Shown one piece after another: positions 1 to 5,814 of a stretch of 10,892 nucleotides of DNA. The position numbers and the translations under genes were made by a program. Position 1 is the stretch's first letter, and each line of letters opens with the position of its first letter. The DNA comes from Rhodobacteraceae bacterium UBA6273 (lineage in GTDB: Bacteria > Pseudomonadota > Alphaproteobacteria > Rhodobacterales > Rhodobacteraceae), in contig DJUV01000222.1 of the NCBI GenBank assembly GCA_002440625.1, positions 1 through 10,892 on the forward strand. The letters are read 5' to 3'. Below the pieces are notes generated by a model. The model worked only from the letters and a program-made list of their open reading frames with translations, had not been told where the DNA came from and did not search any database.

Positions 1-1
1 C

Positions 2-1453
2 GAGGCGTCGGAGGCCGACCGCAGCGCGCGGGACGCCCGGCGCGAGGCCGACCGGCGCATGGCCGAGGCTTCGCGCGCCCTGTCGCGGGCCGAGGCGGAT
101 CAGTCCATCACCGGCGGCAAGCTGGAAAGCGCCCGCCTCGCCGTGTCCCGGCACGAGGAAGAGGCGATGGCGGCCCGCGCCCGGCTGAAGGAAGCCGAGA
201 CCGGCGTTGCCGCCCTTCCCGATCTTGAGGCCGCGCGGGCCGAGGTCGAGGATGTGAAGCTGACGGTCGAGGCGGCGCGGATGACCATGCTCGCCAAGCG
301 GTCCGGGCACGATGAAATCCGCCGAGAGGGCGAGGCGCGGGTCAGGCGGCGGCAGGAGATCACGAAAGAGGTGTCCGGCTGGCGCCACCGGCTCGAGACA
401 GCAGAAAAGCGCAGCGCCGAACTCGCCGAACGCAAGTCCGCGACCGAGGCGGAGCTGAAGGATGCTTCTTCCGCTCCGGCCGAGATCGCTGCCAAGCGCG
501 CCGAGCTTGGCGACGCCATCGACGCCGCCGAGGACCGCCGCCGCGCCGCCGCCGACCGGCTGGCGGCGGCGGAAACGGCCCTGCGTGACGCGACGGATCT
601 GGAGCGCACAACCGAGCGGGCGGCGTCCGAGGCGCGCGAGGCGCGGGCGCGGGCTGAGGCGCGGGCCGATGCCGCCTGCGAGACGGTTGCCCATGCCGCC
701 GGGCGCATCCATGAGGAAACCGAGCTTGACCCAGGTGGCCTTCTTGAGAGCCTTGCCGCTGACCCTGAGAGCATGCCCGCGGCCGAGACGCTCGACGCCG
801 ATGTCCATCGCCTCCGCCGCCAGCGCGATGCGCTGGGTGCGGTGAACCTGCGTGCCGAAGAGGACGCCAAGGAGGTTCAGGCCGAACATGACACGCTGGT
901 CTCGGAAAAGGCCGATCTGGAGGAGGCGGTGAAGAAATTGCGCTCCGGGATCGCCGGACTGAACCGCGAGGGGCGCGAGAGGCTCCTGACCGCGTTCGAA
1001 CAGGTGAACGCCAATTTCCGCCTGCTTTTTACCCACCTCTTCGGGGGCGGCGAGGCGAATCTCGTGCTGGTCGAAAGCGACGATCCCTTGGAGGCGGGGC
1101 TTGAGATCATGTGCCAGCCGCCGGGCAAGAAGCTGGCCACGCTGTCGCTTCTGTCGGGTGGTGAGCAGACGCTGACGGCGCTGGCGCTGATCTTCGCGGT
1201 CTTCCTCGCCAACCCCGCGCCGATCTGCGTGCTCGATGAGGTCGATGCGCCGCTCGACGACGCCAACGTGACAAGGTTCTGCGATCTTCTCGACGAGATG
1301 ACGCGGCGCACCGAGACCCGCTTCCTCATCATCACACACCATGCGGTGACGATGAGCCGGATGGACCGGCTTTTCGGCGTGACGATGCAGGAACAGGGCG
1401 TGAGCCAGTTGGTCAGCGTCGATCTGAAACGGGCTGAAGCGCTGGTGGCGTGA
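2..1453 (+). CDS. smc: Chromosome segregation protein SMC, C-terminal half (5' partial)
   Basis: This is the C-terminal half of the SMC ATPase, which with ScpA and ScpB compacts and segregates the chromosome. The reading frame is open from the window edge, so the N-terminal Walker A head, first coiled coil and probably the hinge lie upstream. About 484 codons are visible. The first 250 or so are Ala/Glu/Arg-rich heptad-like sequence, the returning coiled coil. Then comes the conserved stretch [13 protein letters not shown] near 827-868, followed by the C-terminal head. The head has the ABC signature LSGGEQ (1151-1168), Walker B ICVLDE with the catalytic Glu codon at 1238-1240, the D-loop APLDD just after it, and the FLIITHH switch-histidine strand near 1321-1341. 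The end is intact. Long antisense frames over this gene are shadows of its Ala/Arg codons. SMC assignment is very secure; RecN or SbcC are excluded by the VNLRAEED and [16 protein letters not shown] context. Confidence 0.97.
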   Translation, partial: EASEADRSARDARREADRRMAEASRALSRAEADQSITGGKLESARLAVSRHEEEAMAARARLKEAETGVAALPDLEAARAEVEDVKLTVEAARMTMLAKRSGHDEIRREGEARVRRRQEITKEVSGWRHRLETAEKRSAELAERKSATEAELKDASSAPAEIAAKRAELGDAIDAAEDRRRAAADRLAAAETALRDATDLERTTERAASEAREARARAEARADAACETVAHAAGRIHEETELDPGGLLESLAADPESMPAAETLDADVHRLRRQRDALGAVNLRAEEDAKEVQAEHDTLVSEKADLEEAVKKLRSGIAGLNREGRERLLTAFEQVNANFRLLFTHLFGGGEANLVLVESDDPLEAGLEIMCQPPGKKLATLSLLSGGEQTLTALALIFAVFLANPAPICVLDEVDAPLDDANVTRFCDLLDEMTRRTETRFLIITHHAVTMSRMDRLFGVTMQEQGVSQLVSVDLKRAEALVA

Positions 1454-1467
1454 CGGAGGCCGCCGCG

Positions 1468-1482
1468 CTAACCGCGCATTAA
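1468..1482. promoter_or_regulatory. Near-consensus CtrA-type box upstream of the 43-aa peptide gene
   Basis: CTAA-N7-TTAA matches the palindromic CtrA consensus TTAA-N7-TTAA at seven of eight positions. It lies in the gap between smc and the small peptide gene, 49 bases before that gene's ATG. A GANTC site (GAATC, 1487-1491), the target of the CcrM methyltransferase in alphaproteobacteria, follows 4 bases after it. Seven of eight matches can occur by chance in 11 kb, so the intergenic position is what gives it some weight. Confidence 0.4.
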
Positions 1483-1503
1483 TGGTGAATCACTAGAACA
1501 GGC

Positions 1504-1528
1504 CGTGAACAAACCAGAAAGGTTCACG
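1504..1528. promoter_or_regulatory. Inverted repeat CGTGAAC-N11-GTTCACG over the ribosome binding site
   Basis: The two 7-base arms are perfect reverse complements (1504-1510 and 1522-1528). The ribosome binding site GAAAGG (1517-1522) lies in the loop and touches the right arm. Either an operator or an mRNA hairpin that limits ribosome access would fit. Nothing else in the sequence decides between them. Confidence 0.35.
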
Positions 1529-1531
1529 CCC

Positions 1532-1663
1532 ATGCGCGAAGTCGTCTCGATCGCCACCGTCTTCCTTCTTCTTGCAGCCGCGGGGATGCAGGCGGAAACG
1601 CCGAAGGTCGCCAAGACCTGCAAGGCGGGTGAGGTCGCGGCCTTCTTTTCGCTCGGCTGCTGA
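1532..1663 (+). CDS. Small secreted peptide, 43 aa, two cysteines (unrecognised)
   Basis: I do not recognise this family. The ATG is preceded by GAAAGG with 9 bases of spacing, a good ribosome binding site, and the frame ends at TGA. Residues 4-18 form an uninterrupted hydrophobic stretch (VVSIATVFLLLAAAG) followed by MQA|E, a plausible signal peptidase I site after Ala21. Cleavage would leave a 22-residue peptide with Cys30 and the C-terminal Cys43 separated by 12 residues, which could form one disulfide loop in the periplasm. Third codon positions are mostly G or C, like the neighbours. It sits downstream of smc, with a near-consensus CtrA box and an inverted repeat in its leader, and converges on the lytic transglycosylase gene, whose stop is only 9 bases away. 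Short open frames with leader-like starts can arise by chance, but the ribosome binding site, signal peptide and codon bias together make it credible. Confidence 0.6.
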   Translation: MREVVSIATVFLLLAAAGMQAETPKVAKTCKAGEVAAFFSLGC

Positions 1664-1672
1664 CGGCTGGCC

Positions 1673-2836
1673 TCAGAGTTGGCCTAGCAGCGCGCGCGTC
1701 GGCCAGGCATCCGCCGGCAAGCCCAGCCGCCCCTGTTCGCGCTGCACCGCCTCGCGGGTCTTTTCGCCAAGGATGCCGTCGATGGCGCCCACATCGTAGC
1801 TCCGCGCGGCAAGCTTTTTCTGCAACGACCGCATCTCGCCGTCCGACAGACCCGCCTCGGGGTTGCCCGCATCATAGGCGGGCGCGCCTTCAAGCCGGGT
1901 GGCGAAATAGGCGGCGGTGGTCACGTAGACGAAGCTCTTGTTCCAATTGAAATAGACGCGGAAATTCGGGTAGGCCATGAAGGCCGGCCCCTTCCGGCCC
2001 ATCGGCAAGAGGACTGCGCCGCGCCCCTGCGCCAGCGGCGCCGACTTGCCCTTCACGCCCATCGCTGCCCATTGGCCGGTCGGGCGTTCGTGGTTCAGCC
2101 CCGTCTGAGCCCAGTCGAGATCGGCCGGTACGGAGATTTCCTGCAGCCACGGCTCATTCCGCCGCCAGCCAAGTTCGCTGAGCATTTTCGCGCCGGTCAT
2201 CAGCGCATCGGCCGATGAGGTCTTGAGCGTGACATGGCCATCGCCATCGCCATCGATGCCGTTCCTGAGGATGTCGTCGGGCAGCATCTGCACCTGCCCG
2301 ATTTCCCCCGCCCAGGCACCGGTGGTGCGGCGCGGGTCGAAATCGCCGCGCCGGTAAAGCTCAAGCGCGGAAAAGATCTGCGGCCGGAAAAGTTCCGGCC
2401 TGCGGCAGTCATGAGCGAGGGTGACAAGCGCGTTCAGCGTGTTGAAGTCGCCCTGCACCGCGCCGTAATCCGTCTCAAGCGCCCAGAAGGCGAGAAGGAC
2501 GCCGGGCGATACACCGTAGTCGGCCTGCGCGCGCCTGAGGACGGAATCGTACTTCTTGGCGTTCCGCGCGCCGTTCAGGACCCGGTTCGGGCTGATGACG
2601 CTGCCGGAAAACTCGATGAAGTTCTTCTTGAAGACGCCCTGCGAGCGGTCGGCGCGGAGCACCTTCTGGTCCTGACGGACGCCGGCGAAGAACTCGCCCG
2701 CGAGGCCTGCGTCAAAGCCGCGCCGGGTGGCCTCGTCTGAAAGCCCCTGCACGAACGCCCCGAAACCGCCGCCGCATTGGGCGAAAACAGCTTGCGGGGC
2801 AAGTGCCAGGATGAGGGCCGGAATGAGGCGGGACAT
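1673..2836 (-). CDS. Lytic murein transglycosylase, MltB family, with peptidoglycan-binding domain
   Basis: This periplasmic enzyme would cleave the MurNAc-GlcNAc bond of peptidoglycan, leaving 1,6-anhydro-MurNAc ends. The 387-residue product starts with a Sec signal peptide (hydrophobic residues 4-18, probable cleavage AVFA|Q after Ala19). Cys21 does not sit in a proper lipobox, so I predict a soluble rather than lipidated protein. The SLT_2/MltB domain covers roughly 25-325. The catalytic Glu121 lies in FWALETDYG, GEIGQVQMLP (177-186) is the family's second motif, and DGDGDGH (195-201) resembles the EF-hand-like calcium loop of Slt35. A PG_binding_1 domain follows at about 329-386. The start has AAGGAA 6 bases upstream. 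It is divergent from the receiver gene, with a perfect CtrA-type box between them, and convergent with the small secreted peptide. The length is normal for this two-domain architecture and nothing looks broken. Confidence 0.93.
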   Translation of the reverse strand: MSRLIPALILALAPQAVFAQCGGGFGAFVQGLSDEATRRGFDAGLAGEFFAGVRQDQKVLRADRSQGVFKKNFIEFSGSVISPNRVLNGARNAKKYDSVLRRAQADYGVSPGVLLAFWALETDYGAVQGDFNTLNALVTLAHDCRRPELFRPQIFSALELYRRGDFDPRRTTGAWAGEIGQVQMLPDDILRNGIDGDGDGHVTLKTSSADALMTGAKMLSELGWRRNEPWLQEISVPADLDWAQTGLNHERPTGQWAAMGVKGKSAPLAQGRGAVLLPMGRKGPAFMAYPNFRVYFNWNKSFVYVTTAAYFATRLEGAPAYDAGNPEAGLSDGEMRSLQKKLAARSYDVGAIDGILGEKTREAVQREQGRLGLPADAWPTRALLGQL

Positions 2837-2920
2837 GCTGGGTTCCTTGCCGTTTGTTGCGAGCCTAGCAGCGCAGGACGGGCGGACAACCCCGCAAGTC
2901 TGGATTTCTCTTGGGAAGAA

Positions 2921-2935
2921 TTAAGATTTGTTTAA
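2921..2935. promoter_or_regulatory. Perfect CtrA-type binding site TTAA-N7-TTAA
   Basis: TTAA, seven bases (GATTTGT), TTAA matches the full CtrA consensus. At this GC content I estimate well under one such match per 11 kb by chance. It lies in the 170-base gap between the divergent lytic transglycosylase and receiver-protein genes, 71 bases before the receiver ATG and 84 bases from the transglycosylase start, so it could serve either or both. A GANTC site (GATTC, 2947-2951) lies 11 bases downstream. Binding and direction of regulation are inference. Confidence 0.6.
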
Positions 2936-3006
2936 GCATTGTTCACGATTCTCTAACAGGACTGAGCGGAGCACGTCGGTACCGCCACCGGCGCGCAGGA
3001 GGGGCG

Positions 3007-3369
3007 ATGCGGGTACTGATCGTCGAAAGCGACCCCAACCTGGGCTGGCTCTGGAAGCGGCATGTCGAACGGTTTTCGGCAGAGGTTTCGCTGGTCCAGT
3101 CGCAGGAAGCCGCCGTCACCCACATCGAGCGGGACGAGGTCGATGTCATCGTCCTTGACCTGATCCTGTCGGGTGGCAGCGCAATTGCGGTGGCCGACTA
3201 CGCGGCCTACCGGCGGCCGGACGCAAAGATCGTCTTCGTCACCAATACCTCGTTCTTCTCGGATGGCTCGATCTTCCAGCACATCCCCAATGCCTGCGCC
3301 TTCCTGCCGTCGCGCACCCCGCCCGAAGATCTGGCGGCGGTGGTGGAGCACTACGGCTCCACGCCCTGA
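3007..3369 (+). CDS. Atypical single-domain response regulator (receiver domain only)
   Basis: This is a 120-residue stand-alone receiver domain without an output domain. The first strand VLIVESD gives the acidic pair Glu7/Asp9. The predicted phosphoacceptor is Asp51 in VIVLDLILSGGS. The conserved Thr/Ser position is Thr79 in IVFVTNTS. In canonical receivers a Lys-Pro pair follows the last core strand (CheY Lys109), but here the segment reads AFLPSRTPPEDL, with Leu100 in place of the lysine. That lysine normally transmits phosphorylation, so signalling may be non-canonical, or the protein may act as a phosphate sink or protein-binding module. I chose ATG 3007 because AGGAGG lies 4 bases upstream and the receiver fold begins at once; the frame is open further upstream but that stretch is not receiver-like. 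It has a perfect CtrA-type box in its leader and no adjacent histidine kinase, so its partner is unknown. Confidence 0.85.
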   Translation: MRVLIVESDPNLGWLWKRHVERFSAEVSLVQSQEAAVTHIERDEVDVIVLDLILSGGSAIAVADYAAYRRPDAKIVFVTNTSFFSDGSIFQHIPNACAFLPSRTPPEDLAAVVEHYGSTP

Positions 3370-3504
3370 CCGAGCCGGCGAGGAGTCGGCGACCCGCGGT
3401 CATTGTTCCCCAAGGACGTCTGATCCAAGCCAAACCGCAGATATTGTCTCCCGTCCCGCATCGGGTCTGCGCCGGTTCTTCTGGCGCGCGTCTGTGTTAG
3501 CGCC

Positions 3505-3545
3505 TGAACCGAGCCCAAATCTTGCAAATTATTCAGAGCGGTTCA
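3505..3545. repeat. Inverted repeat TGAACCG-N27-CGGTTCA upstream of hypothetical gene
   Basis: Perfect 7-base arms lie at 3505-3511 and 3539-3545, around an AT-rich core (about 3516-3534) that is the most AT-rich part of the 202-base gap between the receiver gene and the hypothetical gene. The spacing suits two half-sites flanking a promoter, but no convincing -35/-10 pair is visible. I saw nothing else in this gap. Confidence 0.25.
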
Positions 3546-3571
3546 TGCTGGTTGCCGGGGGGAAGGGTGTT

Positions 3572-3922
3572 ATGACGGACTATTTGCCGGAAGCCGTGCG
3601 GGCCGGATTGGAAGAGGCCCGGAAACGCGAACTCAGACGCCGGTCGCGGCTTTGCGTGCATGCGGGGGATGAGGTCTACCCCATCCTGCGCTTCTGGGAG
3701 ACGGGCTTTTCGCTCGACGCCGAGCAGGTGCTGGCGCTGCGCGGCATGGTCGATATCTATGACGGGCCGAGGCATCTTTACAACTCGCTCATCATCGCCG
3801 CCGATGTCGAGAATGGTGAGCTGATCTGCAGCATGAAACGGTCGACTCTAACGATGGACCGCCCGGCTCTCGACTATGTGCGCGAGGATGACGCGCCGGC
3901 GGGCTATCTGCCGCGCGACTGA
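3572..3922 (+). CDS. Conserved-looking hypothetical protein, 116 aa
   Basis: I cannot name this protein with certainty. It has no signal peptide or membrane segment, so it is probably cytoplasmic. Residues 7-26 are a charged helix ending in RRRSR. After that the sequence looks beta-rich: RLCVHAGDEVYPILRF, then WETGFSLDAE, a VDIYDG turn, LYNSLIIAADVENGELICSMKRST, and an acidic tail ending PAGYLPRD. The order RxxxR, strand, short xxxxG loop, strands recalls PilZ domains, but the DxSxxG residues that bind c-di-GMP are not present (Arg40, Trp42), so I do not call PilZ. I chose ATG 3572 because GGAAGG lies 5 bases upstream; an in-frame ATG at 3545 has a poorer site, and the frame upstream of that overlaps the receiver gene and is not protein-like. 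It is convergent with the malY-like gene, 93 bases away. Confidence 0.75.
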   Translation: MTDYLPEAVRAGLEEARKRELRRRSRLCVHAGDEVYPILRFWETGFSLDAEQVLALRGMVDIYDGPRHLYNSLIIAADVENGELICSMKRSTLTMDRPALDYVREDDAPAGYLPRD

Positions 3923-4015
3923 ACCGCGTCAGGCCCGGATCGCCACGACCGTGCCGATGGGCGCGATGCGCCGGTGTTCCTCGGTCCCGGTTTCGCAAAA
4001 GGCGCGCGAGCCAGA

Positions 4016-5188
4016 TCACTGCAGGTCGGCAAACGCGCCTTTCAGCCGCCCGACCGCATCCTCGATCCGCGCATGCGGCAGGGCGATGTTGAAGCGGAGG
4101 CAGCTTTCGCCGCCCTTGCCGAAGCCGGGTCCGGGGCTGGCGGCGATCTTCGCCCCTTTCGCCACGCGTTCGTTGATCTCTTCCGCCGTCATCCCGGTGC
4201 CGGAGAAATCGACCCAGGCGAGGTAGGTTCCCTCCATCGGCTGCATCTTCAGGCCGGGGATCGCGTTGACGCCTCTGAGGAACGTACGGTGGTTGGTGTC
4301 CAGATAGGGAACCAGCCGGTCGACCCATGCCGCCCCCTCGGGCGAATAGAGCGCGGGCGTCATGTGCATCGACATGGAATTGGGCGAGATGGCGAGTTGT
4401 TCGAGACGGACGGACAGGCGCTTGCGCAGGCCTTCGTCGGCGATGATGACGTTGCCGCAATGCATCCCGGCGACGTTGAAGGTCTTCGACGTCGACGCCA
4501 GAACCAGCAGCCGGTCGGCGATGGACGGGTCGACGAGCGGCATGGCGATGTGCTTCTGGCCGGGAAAGACCAGATCGTGGTGGATCTCGTCCGAGATCAG
4601 GATCAGGTCGTGCCGCTTGGCGAAATCGGCCATGCCCCGCAGTTCGGCGCGGCTCCAGACCCGGCCCCCTGGGTTGTGCGGCGAACAGAGGATGGCGATG
4701 CGTTCGTTGCCGGTCATCTGCGCATCCCAGGCATCGAAATCCATCTGGTAGATGCCGTCCCTGACCGCGAGCGGGCATTCGACAAGCTGGCGGTCGTTGG
4801 AGCGGATCACCCGCGCGAAGGCGTGATAGACGGGCGTGAAGACGACGATGCCGTCGCCGGGCTTCGAATAGGTCTCAAGGCACATGGAGACGGCGTTGAC
4901 GATGCCGTGGGTGATGAGGATCTCCTCGGGCCGGACGTCCCAGCCGTGGCGCGACTTCATCCACCAGGTGATCGATGCGTCATATTCCCGGCGGTCGCCG
5001 AAATAGGTGAACAGCCCCTTGTCGGCGACGGCGCGGACGCGGTCGATCATCGCTTCCGGCGGGCGGAAATCCATATCGGCGACCCACATCGCGAGCCCGT
5101 CCTTCGGGGAGACGCCGAACGAGGCCTCCATCATGTCCCACTTGTTGGAATGCTGGCCGCGAAAGTCGATCAGGTCGTCAAAGCTCAT
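4016..5188 (-). CDS. PLP-dependent C-S lyase / aminotransferase, MalY/PatB family
   Basis: This is a 390-residue fold-type I PLP enzyme of the MalY/PatB subfamily of class I/II aminotransferases. Members usually act as cystathionine beta-lyases, producing homocysteine, pyruvate and ammonia; some have transaminase or regulatory roles. Visible features are ADMDF (38-41), the substrate-side MWVADMD stretch near the N terminus, CSPHNPGG with Asn172, ISDEIHHDL with the PLP-pyridine Asp200, the Schiff-base Lys235 in STSKTFNVAG, and the carboxylate-binding Arg365 in LRFNIALP. SDEIHxDL is typical of MalY/PatB rather than of ordinary aspartate aminotransferases. The ATG at 5188 has GGAGAG 5 bases upstream, and the family N terminus begins there; an 18-codon upstream extension is not convincing. 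It is transcribed alone, divergent from def. Substrate is inferred from the family, so I give no symbol. Confidence 0.92.
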   Translation of the reverse strand: MSFDDLIDFRGQHSNKWDMMEASFGVSPKDGLAMWVADMDFRPPEAMIDRVRAVADKGLFTYFGDRREYDASITWWMKSRHGWDVRPEEILITHGIVNAVSMCLETYSKPGDGIVVFTPVYHAFARVIRSNDRQLVECPLAVRDGIYQMDFDAWDAQMTGNERIAILCSPHNPGGRVWSRAELRGMADFAKRHDLILISDEIHHDLVFPGQKHIAMPLVDPSIADRLLVLASTSKTFNVAGMHCGNVIIADEGLRKRLSVRLEQLAISPNSMSMHMTPALYSPEGAAWVDRLVPYLDTNHRTFLRGVNAIPGLKMQPMEGTYLAWVDFSGTGMTAEEINERVAKGAKIAASPGPGFGKGGESCLRFNIALPHARIEDAVGRLKGAFADLQ

Positions 5189-5242
5189 GGGGTCTCTCCG
5201 GGATTGCGGGGCTGAGACTAGCCACGACAGCGGCAGGTGCAA

Positions 5243-5256
5243 GGGGCCGCGGCCCC
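5243..5256. promoter_or_regulatory. Perfect 14-base palindrome between malY-like gene and def
   Basis: GGGGCCGCGGCCCC is an exact palindrome lying one base before the candidate def -35 element and 55 bases upstream of the malY-like start. Its position suits an operator acting on either divergent gene, but a pure G/C palindrome can also arise readily in a genome this rich in G and C. Confidence 0.2.
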
Positions 5257-5257
5257 A

Positions 5258-5286
5258 TTGCGCGGCGCTTGGGCTTCGCCTAAATC
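5258..5286 (+). promoter_or_regulatory. Candidate def promoter giving a leaderless mRNA
   Basis: TTGCGC (5258-5263), a 17-base spacer and TAAATC (5281-5286) form a weak sigma-70-type pair. Transcription would start about 6-7 bases after the -10, which is at or next to the def ATG at 5293. No Shine-Dalgarno sequence precedes that ATG, which agrees with a leaderless transcript. Each hexamer matches consensus at only about half its positions. Confidence 0.3.
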
Positions 5287-5292
5287 ACGCGC

Positions 5293-5814
5293 ATGACGAC
5301 ACGCCCGATCCTGATCCATCCCGACCCGCGGCTGAAGAAGCTTTGCGATCCTGTGACCGAAATCACGGAGGAATTGCGGCTGGCGGCTGCCGAGATGCTT
5401 GAGACGATGTATGACGCCCCCGGCGTCGGCCTTGCCGGGCCGCAGGTCGGGCTGATGAAGCGCATCCTTGTGATGGACTGCGTGAAGGACCCGGAAGCCA
5501 CGCCCCGCCCGATGGTTCTGATGAACCCGGAAGTCACCTGGACCTCGGAAGTGCGCAATACCTATGAGGAAGGCTGTCTCTCGATCCCAGACCAATATGC
5601 CGACGTGACGCGGCCGGCTGAGGTCAGGGTGCGCTGGCTCGGACTTGACGGGCGTGTGGCGGAGGAACATTTCACCGACCTCTGGGCGACCTGCGTCCAG
5701 CATGAGATTGACCATCTGAACGGCAAGCTCTTCATCGACTACCTGACGCCGTTGAAGCGCCAGCTCATCACCCGGAAGATGGAAAAGTTGAAGCGCGAAC
5801 GGGCGCGGCTGTGA
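5293..5814 (+). CDS. def: Peptide deformylase (catalytically complete copy)
   Basis: Def is a metalloenzyme that removes the N-formyl group from the first methionine of nascent proteins, paired with Fmt encoded downstream. The 173-residue protein has all three family motifs: motif I GVGLAGPQ (44-51), motif II EGCLS with metal ligand Cys95, and motif III HEIDH with metal ligands His137 and His141 and catalytic Glu138. Motif I has Gly49 where the family usually has Ala (GLAAPQ), a mild substitution next to the active site. The C-terminal basic helix ([20 protein letters not shown] region, 154-173) could contact the ribosome, as in other deformylases. The start is set by the family N terminus RPILIHPDPRL; there is no visible ribosome binding site, but a possible promoter ends 6 bases before the ATG. 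The stop overlaps the next gene's start (GTGA). Confidence 0.96.
   Translation: MTTRPILIHPDPRLKKLCDPVTEITEELRLAAAEMLETMYDAPGVGLAGPQVGLMKRILVMDCVKDPEATPRPMVLMNPEVTWTSEVRNTYEEGCLSIPDQYADVTRPAEVRVRWLGLDGRVAEEHFTDLWATCVQHEIDHLNGKLFIDYLTPLKRQLITRKMEKLKRERARL

Noticed and set aside
3173..3571. N-terminal extension of the hypothetical protein gene overlapping the receiver gene
   Set aside because: The overlapping part is a shadow of the receiver frame, is Arg/Ser/Pro-rich, and a good ribosome binding site exists at ATG 3572.
3960..3972. Short GGCGC-GAT-GCGCC hairpin between convergent genes as a terminator
   Set aside because: A 5-base stem without a T-tract is too common in GC-rich DNA to call.
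3974..5215. Long plus-strand frame of 413 codons across the malY-like gene
   Set aside because: It is antisense to a clearly recognisable PLP enzyme, has Arg/His/Gly/Asp-heavy composition typical of a shadow frame, and shows no domain of its own.
5189..5242. 18-codon extension of the malY-like gene
   Set aside because: The GGAGAG site and family N terminus both place the start at 5188.
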